In this document: piece by piece, positions 1-8,958 of the stretch
How positions within the stretch are numbered: the first letter of the stretch is position 1
How the letters are laid out: the number at the start of each line of letters is the position of its first letter
Assembly (NCBI GenBank): GCA_016707895.1
Contig: JADJGV010000023.1
Location: forward strand, 83,222-147,221
Source: Myxococcales bacterium
GTDB taxonomy: Bacteria; Myxococcota_A; Polyangia; Haliangiales; Haliangiaceae
DNA: 64,000 nucleotides
Direction of reading: 5' to 3'
Made by a program: the position numbers and the translations under genes
Notes under the pieces: model-generated
Told to the model about the DNA's origin: nothing
Seen by the model: the letters and a program-made list of their open reading frames with translations, nothing else
Databases searched by the model: none

Positions 1-213
1 GCCTTCGACAGCGGCGCGGTCGTCGACCTCGACGCGCTCAAGGCCAAGAGCCTCGTCCCCAAGCGGGTCGCGTGCGTCAAGATCCTCGGCGAGGGTGACC
101 TCACCAAGAAGCTGACCGTCAAGGCGCACCGCTTCTCGGAGATGGCCAAGGACAAGATCGCCAAGGCCGGCGGCCAGGCGCTGTCGCTGGACACCGCGGC
201 GGCGGCAGAGTAG
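1..213 (+). CDS. rplO: Ribosomal protein uL15, C-terminal part
   Basis: The reading frame is open from base 1 and ends at TAG (211-213), so the N-terminal half lies outside the window. About 70 residues are visible, including the conserved C-terminal L15 stretch VKILGEGDLTKKLTVKAH and a helix carrying FSEMAKDKIAKAGG. L15 is a late-assembling protein of the 50S subunit that binds 23S rRNA. It is followed by secY, as expected for the end of a bacterial spc operon. The identification rests on motif and position and is secure; only the truncation limits it. Confidence 0.95.
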   Translation, partial: AFDSGAVVDLDALKAKSLVPKRVACVKILGEGDLTKKLTVKAHRFSEMAKDKIAKAGGQALSLDTAAAAE

Positions 214-220
214 TAAGCCC

Positions 221-241
221 AGACCGGCCCTTGGCCGGTCT
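221..241 (+). promoter_or_regulatory. Hairpin between rplO and secY
   Basis: A perfect 9-bp stem (AGACCGGCC / GGCCGGTCT) closes a three-base loop, followed by a pyrimidine run (TCCCTTCTC) without a true T-tract. It lies 8 bases after the rplO stop and 20 bases before the secY start. It could act as a weak terminator/attenuator or an RNA-processing site that sets the relative expression of secY. It shares the GGTCT/AGACC core with hairpins further down the same operon. Confidence 0.55.
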
Positions 242-261
242 TCCCTTCTCGGCAGGTACCT

Positions 262-1587
<1,326 letters not shown>

Positions 1588-1622
1588 GCGCCGCGGTCCA
1601 CGGTCTCGCCTCGGTCGCCCGC

Positions 1623-2447
1623 GTGCGCATCGTCTACAAGAGCCGGGACGAGATCTTCCGGATGCGCGAGACCGCCCTGGTGGTCGCGCGCATCCTCGAC
1701 GAGTTGTGCGCGGCCGTCGCGCCTGGCGTCTCGACCTGGGAGCTCGACCGCCTGGCCCGCGCCGCGATCAAGCGCGAGGGCGTGGTCAGCGCCTTCCTCG
1801 GCTACGCGTCGCCGCCGTACCCCGCCGTCACGTGCATCTCCGTGAACGAGGAGATCGTCCACGGCATCCCGCGCAAGACCAAGATCCTCCGCGAGGGGGA
1901 CGTCGTCGGGATCGACTTCGGCGTGTTCAAGGCGGACCTGTGCGGCGACTCGGCGAGGACGGTGATCGTCGGTCGGGGCAGCCCCGAGGCGGTCAAGCTG
2001 GTGACCGCGACGCAGCGGGCCCTGGACCTGGCGATCGACCAGTGCCGGGTCGGCAACCGGCTGGGCGACATCGGGGCCGCGGTACAGCGCCACGCCGAAG
2101 GGCAGGGATTCTCAGTGGTTACAGTCTTTGTCGGGCACGGCATCGGCCGGCGCATGCATGAAGATCCCCAGGTCCATAACTACGGAGAACCAGGGACGGG
2201 AAAAGGCATCAAAGCCGGCCTTGTCATCGCCGTAGAACCTATGGTAAACGCCGGCCTCCCTGACGTCGAGGTCCTCGACGACCGCTGGACTGCGGTCACC
2301 AAGGACCGAAAACTCTCGGCGCACTTCGAGCACACGATCGCCATCCTCGACGAGGGCCCCTGGGTCCTGACCCGTCCCGCGTCGACGCCTGGCAACCCCG
2401 GACACGATTCGTTCTCACTCCACTCGCCACCCTTGGAACCGTCATGA
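1623..2447 (+). CDS. map: Methionine aminopeptidase, type I
   Basis: The enzyme removes the initiator methionine from nascent proteins after deformylation, using a dinuclear metal centre. The 274-residue product has the five expected ligands: Asp in GIDFGV, Asp in CGDSART, His in VGHGIGR, Glu in AVEPMVN and Glu in SAHFEHT. The GTG start at 1623 gives the normal N-terminus. About 20 extra Pro/Ser-rich residues follow the usual family end. The stop overlaps the rpmJ start (ATGA), so the two are translationally coupled. Codon use changes abruptly near base 2109: 20 of the next 54 codons end in A or T against 4 of the preceding 54, although the protein remains normal. This suggests that the 3' part was acquired by homologous recombination. 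Confidence 0.96.
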   Translation: MRIVYKSRDEIFRMRETALVVARILDELCAAVAPGVSTWELDRLARAAIKREGVVSAFLGYASPPYPAVTCISVNEEIVHGIPRKTKILREGDVVGIDFGVFKADLCGDSARTVIVGRGSPEAVKLVTATQRALDLAIDQCRVGNRLGDIGAAVQRHAEGQGFSVVTVFVGHGIGRRMHEDPQVHNYGEPGTGKGIKAGLVIAVEPMVNAGLPDVEVLDDRWTAVTKDRKLSAHFEHTIAILDEGPWVLTRPASTPGNPGHDSFSLHSPPLEPS

Positions 2448-2557
2448 AAGTTCGAGCGTCGGTCAAGCCCATCTGCCCCAAGTGCAAGGTCATCAAGCGC
2501 AAGGGCGTCGTGCGGGTCATCTGCACCAACACCCGCCACAAGCAGCGCCAGGGATGA
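2444..2557 (+). CDS. rpmJ: Ribosomal protein bL36
   Basis: This gene of 37 codons encodes the small 50S protein L36. The sequence starts MKVRASVKPICPKCKVI and keeps the zinc-ribbon ligands (CxxC, a third Cys in VICTN and a His in TRHKQRQG), so it is the zinc-binding form. Its ATG overlaps the map stop codon. The order map-rpmJ-rpsM is normal, but infA, often present between map and rpmJ, is missing from this position. Confidence 0.95.
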   Translation: MKVRASVKPICPKCKVIKRKGVVRVICTNTRHKQRQG

Positions 2558-2565
2558 TCGTCGTC

Positions 2566-2584
2566 GCTACTCCTCGCGAGTAGC
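2566..2584 (+). promoter_or_regulatory. Hairpin upstream of rpsM
   Basis: A 7-bp stem GCTACTC / GAGTAGC encloses the loop CTCGC in the 83-base rpmJ-rpsM spacer. The apical CTC-CTCGC-GAG is identical to the hairpin upstream of rpoA (4169-4187), while the lower stem differs but still pairs. No T-run follows, so it is more likely an RNA structure (ribosomal protein binding or processing) than a terminator. Confidence 0.45.
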
Positions 2585-2640
2585 GGCACGAGCCTCGTCG
2601 CAGAGTCGCTGACCGAGATCACCTTCAGGAGCTATCGTCC

Positions 2641-3024
2641 ATGGCACGCATCGCTGGCGTCGACCTCCCCCGCAACAAGCGGATCGAGATCGCACTCACG
2701 TACATCTACGGACTCGGCCGCCACGCGGCCACGGTCGTGCTCAAGCACGCCAACATCTCGCCTGACAAGCGCACCGACGATCTCGACGAGAACGACGTGC
2801 GCAAGCTGCGTGACGCGATCGACGCCAACTTCCGCGTCGAGGGCGATCTGCGCCGCGACGTCCAGCTCTCGATCAAGCGCTTGGTCGATCTCGGTTGCTA
2901 CCGGGGCTCGCGCCACAAGCGGAACCTGCCGGCGCGCGGACAGCGCACCCACACCAACGCCCGCACCCGCAAGGGCCCGCGGCGCATGGCTGTGAAGAAG
3001 CAGGGCGGCGCGACCAAGAAGTAG
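2641..3024 (+). CDS. rpsM: Ribosomal protein uS13
   Basis: S13 sits in the head of the 30S subunit and contacts the P-site tRNA and the 50S subunit. The 127-residue product begins MARIAGVDLPRNKRIEIALT and carries the helix-two-turn-helix signature YIYGLGR. The conserved C-terminal block GSRHKRNLPARGQRTHTNARTRKG is followed by a Lys-rich tail. An AGGAGC stretch 8-13 bases upstream can serve as the Shine-Dalgarno. It opens the alpha-operon part of the cluster. Confidence 0.97.
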   Translation: MARIAGVDLPRNKRIEIALTYIYGLGRHAATVVLKHANISPDKRTDDLDENDVRKLRDAIDANFRVEGDLRRDVQLSIKRLVDLGCYRGSRHKRNLPARGQRTHTNARTRKGPRRMAVKKQGGATKK

Positions 3025-3047
3025 TCCGGACCAAACGAGGAATCGAC

Positions 3048-3437
3048 ATGTCGACCACCAAGGGTAAGCAGAAGAAGAAGGTCCGGAAGAACATCCAGAC
3101 CGGCGTCGCGCACATCGCCGCGACGTTCAACAACACCATCGTCTCGATCACGGACGTCTCGGGCAACGTCGTCGCCTGGTCGTCGTCGGGCACGTGTGGC
3201 TTCAAGGGTTCGCGCAAGTCGACCCCGTTCGCCGCGCAGCTCGCTGCCGAGGACGCCGCCAAGAAGGCGATGGAGCACGGCGTGCGCAACGTGACCGTGT
3301 ACGTCAAGGGCCCGGGCGCCGGCCGCGAGTCGGCGCTCCGCGCGCTGAACTCGGCCGGGTTCAAGATCAACCTCATCCGCGACGTGACCCCGGTGCCGCA
3401 CAACGGCTGCCGGCCGCGCAAGCGTCGCCGGGTGTGA
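3048..3437 (+). CDS. rpsK: Ribosomal protein uS11
   Basis: S11 forms part of the 30S platform near the E-site codon. Starting at the ATG at 3048 (GAGGAATCGAC upstream) the product has 129 residues, the usual length. A Lys-rich N-terminus leads into GVAHIAATFNNTIVSITD, and the family ends VTPVPHNGCRPRKRRRV. Longer open frames upstream overlap rpsM and have no family support, so they are not used as starts. It lies 23 bases after rpsM. Confidence 0.97.
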   Translation: MSTTKGKQKKKVRKNIQTGVAHIAATFNNTIVSITDVSGNVVAWSSSGTCGFKGSRKSTPFAAQLAAEDAAKKAMEHGVRNVTVYVKGPGAGRESALRALNSAGFKINLIRDVTPVPHNGCRPRKRRRV

Positions 3438-3483
3438 CCCGCGGCGGGCCGCCAGGTCCGCCGCATCCGCGTCTTCTCCGTCG

Positions 3484-3498
3484 CCGGTCTCAGACCGG
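3484..3498 (+). promoter_or_regulatory. Short palindrome upstream of rpsD
   Basis: CCGGTCT-C-AGACCGG forms a 15-base palindrome in the 96-base rpsK-rpsD spacer, about 35 bases before the rpsD start. As RNA it would fold with a five-base loop and a 5-bp stem. It repeats the GGTCT/AGACC core of the other intergenic hairpins in this operon. In many bacteria S4 regulates the alpha operon through leader RNA; a role here is conjecture. Confidence 0.35.
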
Positions 3499-3533
3499 GA
3501 TCACCTCTCGCTCCGCCTCTCCAGGAACCAACG

Positions 3534-4163
<630 letters not shown>

Positions 4164-4168
4164 GCGGT

Positions 4169-4187
4169 CGGTCTCCTCGCGAGACCG
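4169..4187 (+). promoter_or_regulatory. Hairpin upstream of rpoA
   Basis: CGGTCTC-CTCGC-GAGACCG forms a 7-bp stem with a five-base loop just after the rpsD stop. The top of the stem and the loop are identical to the hairpin before rpsM at 2566-2584, while the lower base pairs differ, which looks like compensatory variation. No T-tract follows. It may be a processing or regulatory RNA element separating rpsD and rpoA expression. Confidence 0.45.
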
Positions 4188-4278
4188 CCCCGACGTGACC
4201 GCCGACGACGTTCGCGCTGTCGACCGACTGCAACGCTGAGCACTGACGAGACGCCGCCGTCTCGAACAAGGAGTGACG

Positions 4279-5292
<1,014 letters not shown>

Positions 5293-5307
5293 GGGTCGTT
5301 TCAAGGA

Positions 5308-5348
5308 GAGGGTCTTTCGCAAAGACCCTCCCCCACAAGACGTGGGGC
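5308..5348 (+). promoter_or_regulatory. Two adjacent hairpins between rpoA and rplQ
   Basis: The first is a perfect 10-bp stem, GAGGGTCTTT-CGC-AAAGACCCTC (5308-5330). It is followed directly by CCCCAC-AAGAC-GTGGGG (about 5331-5348). Neither has a T-tract, and rplQ is separated from rpoA by an unusually long 176-base gap. The pair could attenuate readthrough into rplQ or mark an RNase processing site. The remainder of the gap contains no recognised promoter. Confidence 0.5.
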
Positions 5349-5468
5349 CCCCACCCGAAACGCGAGAGGCTGCTCCGGGACCGTTGCATCTGACAACCCC
5401 TTGAGCTAGCCATGTGACACGAGGCGCGGCCGCCCGCGCCTGATGACCTCAAACTCTGTGAGACTGCC

Positions 5469-5906
5469 ATGCGCCACGGCAATTCTGGACGTCGACTCTC
5501 CCGCACCGCCTCGCACCGCGACGCGCTGTACGCCAACCTGGTGACCTCGCTGTTCACCTACGGCCGCATCGAGACCACCGAGGCCAAGGCCAAGGAGCTC
5601 CGGGCCTTCGCCGACGGCGCGATCCGCTGGGGCGTCGAGGTCGCGCCGCTCATCAGCAAGGGCGACAAGGCCACCGCCGCCGAGAAGGCCAAGGTGGTGC
5701 ACGCCCGCCGCGAGGCCCGCAAGATCGTGAAGACCCGCGGCGCGCTCGATCGGCTGTTCTCGGAGATCGGTCCGCACTTCGCCAAGACCAAGAAGAACGG
5801 CGGCTACACCCGCATGCTCAAGACCCGCTTCCGGGTCGGCGACGCCGCCTCGATGGCGTTCGTCGAGCTGATCGGGCTGGCGCCGTCGTTCACCGCCGAG
5901 GCGTGA
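5469..5906 (+). CDS. rplQ: Ribosomal protein bL17
   Basis: L17 lies near the peptide exit tunnel of the 50S subunit. The 145-residue product begins MRHGNSGRRLSRTASHRDAL, the family hallmark, with NLVTSLFTYGRIETTEAKAKE following and the closing block GGYTRMLKTRFRVGDAASMAFVEL. It is the last gene of the alpha operon and is followed after 44 bases by a strong intrinsic terminator. Confidence 0.97.
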   Translation: MRHGNSGRRLSRTASHRDALYANLVTSLFTYGRIETTEAKAKELRAFADGAIRWGVEVAPLISKGDKATAAEKAKVVHARREARKIVKTRGALDRLFSEIGPHFAKTKKNGGYTRMLKTRFRVGDAASMAFVELIGLAPSFTAEA

Positions 5907-5950
5907 CGCGCGGCGGCACAACGCCGCACCCGAAAGATCGCCGTCCTGTG

Positions 5951-5980
5951 ACGCCCGCCTCACCGCGGGCGTTTTGTTTT
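5951..5980 (+). terminator. Rho-independent terminator of the spc-alpha operon
   Basis: ACGCCCGC-CTCACC-GCGGGCGT forms an 8-bp GC-rich stem with a six-base loop, followed directly by TTTTGTTTT. It is the only textbook intrinsic terminator on the plus strand in this part of the window and cleanly separates the ribosomal operon from the secreted-protein gene downstream. Confidence 0.9.
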
Positions 5981-6032
5981 GGTCTATAACGCCGCGAACC
6001 TCGTCGGGACGACCGACGAGAGGAGGCTGTCC

Positions 6033-7517
6033 ATGTTCCGCTCGCTTCGCCTGGTCTCGTTCCTGTCCCTCGCCGCCCTGGCGGCCATCTCGACCGCCTG
6101 CCGCGACAGCGGCTCGGGTGACGACACCAACATCGACGCGCCGATGGGTCCCGACTCGACCCAGGGTGGGCTGACCATCCAGGAGGTCCACGCCGAGGCG
6201 ATGGTGCCGGGCACGCCGGTCGAGCTGAAGGGGAAGGTCGTCGTCGCCATCGACAACTTCGGCGCCCGGAAGGGCAACTTCTGGGTCGCCGAGGAGGCCG
6301 GCGGCGAGTTCTCCGGGGTGCTTGTCTTTGGGGCGCCGGTTGAGCAGGTGGCGCTCCTTGCCGTTGGCGACAAGGTCGACATCACCGGGGCCGAGAAGTC
6401 CGAGTTCGCGCTCGCTGCCGATACCAGCGGCCGGACGACGACGGAATTGGTCCCGGTCAGCGGTGGCGCGATGACCGTAACGAAGGTTGGCACCGGCACC
6501 GTGCCAGCACCCCACGTGATCGACGCGGCGATCCTCACCAACATGGACGAGGCGACCCGCTACGCTGAGTACGAGAAGTGGGAGGGCGTGCTGACCCGGG
6601 TCGAGAACATCTCGGTCGTTGGGGGCATCGCGCAGATCGGTGGCACCATGCCTGACCCGACGTTCCGCGAGTTCGTGGTGACCGGCGCGCTGCACGTCGA
6701 CTCGTCGCTGGCCAACATCCCGTCGGTCAACGACGGCGGTGGGGCGACCGACCTCGTGCGCACGGGCGACTGCCTCGCCAGCGTCACCGGCATGGGGGAC
6801 TACTTCTTCAGCTACAAGATCCTGCCGCGCGCGACGAACGACATCGCGCTCAACGGGACCGGTTGCCCGGCGCCGCAGAGCCCGCCGATTACGGATATCC
6901 AGAACGGCACGATCACCGCTGGCACCGTGGTGAACCTGGACAACGTGGTCGTCACCGCGATTGCCTTCAACAAGAAGAACCTCTGGGTGGCGGACGCCGC
7001 CCAGGCCGCTCCGAACAACAGCATCTACGTCTTCCGCGGCTCGGGGGCGGCGGTGTTGCCGGCGGAGATCGTGATCGGTGCGCACGTGAACGTCAGCGGC
7101 ACGGTCACGGAGTTCAACGGCAATGACGGTGGCGATACCCTCACGCAGATCTTCAACAACCCGTCGGTGACCCTGAATCCCGCTGCGGCGACCCCGCCGC
7201 TGCCGCTCGAGGGCGTGTCGGTTGCCACCCTTTCGGGCGCGCAGGCCGAGCAGTACGAGAGCGTGCTGGTCAAGCTGACCAACATCCGCCTCACCGGCGC
7301 GATTCCGACCGCGCAGCCGTACCAGCGCGCCATGACCGACGGGACCACGACGTTCATCTCGGACGACGACATCGTCCGTCAGCAGGACGCGGTCGGGACG
7401 TGCTTTTCGTCGATTGTCGGCGTGTGGCAGTACAACCCGTTCATGGACACGAACAACTGGGTGTTCATTCCGCGTGACCAAGCGGGTGACGCGGTCGTCG
7501 GCACTGGCTGCCCGTAG
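6033..7517 (+). CDS. Secreted/lipoprotein-like protein with repeated OB-fold-like domains
   Basis: The 494-residue product starts at ATG 6033 behind a strong AGGAGG (6021-6026). A charged N-terminus and hydrophobic segment end in STAC, a weak lipobox. A short Asp-rich linker (DDTNIDAPMGPD) of the kind common in myxobacterial surface proteins follows. The body contains at least two copies of a module with the pattern 'V.L.gkVv.ai......nfWVaeea......v.Vf....pv.....G..V.vtG.v.ef' (about residues 45-130 and 285-370). This resembles the OB-fold modules attached to extracellular nucleases, but no nuclease domain follows. The function is unknown. TATAAC at 5985-5990 is a possible -10 element. Its stop lies 16 bases from that of the convergent next gene. 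Confidence 0.7.
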   Translation: MFRSLRLVSFLSLAALAAISTACRDSGSGDDTNIDAPMGPDSTQGGLTIQEVHAEAMVPGTPVELKGKVVVAIDNFGARKGNFWVAEEAGGEFSGVLVFGAPVEQVALLAVGDKVDITGAEKSEFALAADTSGRTTTELVPVSGGAMTVTKVGTGTVPAPHVIDAAILTNMDEATRYAEYEKWEGVLTRVENISVVGGIAQIGGTMPDPTFREFVVTGALHVDSSLANIPSVNDGGGATDLVRTGDCLASVTGMGDYFFSYKILPRATNDIALNGTGCPAPQSPPITDIQNGTITAGTVVNLDNVVVTAIAFNKKNLWVADAAQAAPNNSIYVFRGSGAAVLPAEIVIGAHVNVSGTVTEFNGNDGGDTLTQIFNNPSVTLNPAAATPPLPLEGVSVATLSGAQAEQYESVLVKLTNIRLTGAIPTAQPYQRAMTDGTTTFISDDDIVRQQDAVGTCFSSIVGVWQYNPFMDTNNWVFIPRDQAGDAVVGTGCP

Positions 7518-7533
7518 CTCTTGGGGGCGTCGT

Positions 7534-8826
7534 TCAGGGGACGTGGCGCGTACCAAGGCGCCCGTCGATGTGGGGCCCACGTAGAGCGGCACCGTTCGTC
7601 GGGGCGGTGGTCCCTGATGCGCTGAACGTGGCGATGAAGCCGGCGGAGCCGCCGCCGCCACCGCCGTGATGTTCGTTTGCGAGCCCCGTGAGCCCGCCCT
7701 CTCCACCGCCGGCGAGACCTCCGGTCCCACCACCGCCGGTGGCCGGTGTCCAGCCGCCCGCGGCAGGCATGGCATCCGTTCCACCGTCCCCGCCGTTTCC
7801 ACCTCGCAGCGTTGCGTTGCCGGCGCCTCCTCCACCGCCGCCCTTCACCGAGAGCACGACGCGAGGGCCATCTAGCGTGATAGTCGGTGCCTCCAGAAGC
7901 AGGACACCACCAGCACCGCCACCTGCCCCGGGACGGTTCGCGAGGGTCGAGTGACCGCCACCGCCGCTCGCATCGAGCGTGGCGCCAGCGGTCAACGTGA
8001 TCGAGCGTCGACTGACGAGTTGGAGTCCGCCGCCACCCGCGCCGCCGATGACCGTGGGGCTGCTCTCGAAGTAGGTACCTCCCGCGCATCCGCCGAAGTT
8101 GCCCGTTCCGAGTGGGTGGACTGGCCCGGGAGGACCTACGGTGCCTGCGAACGCCGAGCCTCCGGCCCCACCAAGCGCATAGCCGCCGCCACCGCCGAGT
8201 CCTTGGATGCCTTGAGGCGACGGAGAGAAGAAGTCGAACATCGTGCAGTCGGAGTCGGATGACGCTGGCGCCGCCCCGCCAGGTCCGGCCACGTCTCCGT
8301 TTGCGCTGACGTCGACGACGCCCTCGATGATGATCGTGCCGGAGGCCAGGACGGCGATGCCAGGGGCCCCAGGGGCTCGGACGACGTCTACCGTGCTCGC
8401 CGCGCGCAGGTCGTTGACGACGAACACGCGCAGCCCCCCCGGCGAGAGGAACGACGGGACGTCCCTCGCGACGCCTGCCTCGGCGATCGTTCCGTTGGTG
8501 GAGTCGATGACAATGGGCCCGGTCGCAAGCAGGTCGGGGGGCGCGGCGACCATGTCGAGGTACATCGCCAGGCCGTTGTGTGGGTCGATGTCGAGGCACT
8601 GCTCGGTGTCGGTCGCGCAGCCGAGCGGGCAGGCCAGCTGGCGGACGACGCTGCCGCCGGCGTCGCACTCGGTGTAGACACCGGCCGCGTCGTCACAGAC
8701 GGTGGTCGACGGCGTGCAGGGCGGGGGCGCGTCGACGGGCGTGGCATCGATCGCCATCACGTCGGGCGGACGGTCGTACTGACAGGCGGAGGCGAGCAGG
8801 GCAGCCGACAATCCAAGACGCCACAT
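7534..8826 (-). CDS. Secreted Gly-rich repeat protein
   Basis: The 430-residue product starts at the ATG whose first base is 8826. It has a short signal-like N-terminus (WRLGLSAALLASAC) and an Asp/Ala linker (MAIDATPVDAPP). A Cys-containing head domain (about residues 35-75, with CPLGC and TEQC) comes next, then a long domain with very Gly-rich loops such as GLGGGGGYALGGAGGS and GGGGGGAGNA alternating with short hydrophobic strands. That pattern suggests a stacked beta or beta-helix-like extracellular protein. Close family and function are not recognised. It is convergent with the OB-fold protein and divergent from the effector-like gene. The antisense strand is also open across most of this region, but the signal peptide and repeat logic support the minus strand. 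Confidence 0.7.
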   Translation of the reverse strand: MWRLGLSAALLASACQYDRPPDVMAIDATPVDAPPPCTPSTTVCDDAAGVYTECDAGGSVVRQLACPLGCATDTEQCLDIDPHNGLAMYLDMVAAPPDLLATGPIVIDSTNGTIAEAGVARDVPSFLSPGGLRVFVVNDLRAASTVDVVRAPGAPGIAVLASGTIIIEGVVDVSANGDVAGPGGAAPASSDSDCTMFDFFSPSPQGIQGLGGGGGYALGGAGGSAFAGTVGPPGPVHPLGTGNFGGCAGGTYFESSPTVIGGAGGGGLQLVSRRSITLTAGATLDASGGGGHSTLANRPGAGGGAGGVLLLEAPTITLDGPRVVLSVKGGGGGGAGNATLRGGNGGDGGTDAMPAAGGWTPATGGGGTGGLAGGGEGGLTGLANEHHGGGGGGSAGFIATFSASGTTAPTNGAALRGPHIDGRLGTRHVP

Positions 8827-8958
8827 CCGCGGATCGCAACATGCCCTAAGCGGCCCGTCAATCGGGTCCAGGTAGCTATGAGTGCTTGATCTGGTTGGTC
8901 TGCGGTGGCATTGTCGCGACGTGGCCCGACCGCATGGTGTTTCAGGTGGGAGGTCGGC

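Noticed and set aside
4273..4278. GTG at 4273 as the rpoA start
   Set aside because: It overlaps the AAGGAG Shine-Dalgarno that serves the ATG at 4279.
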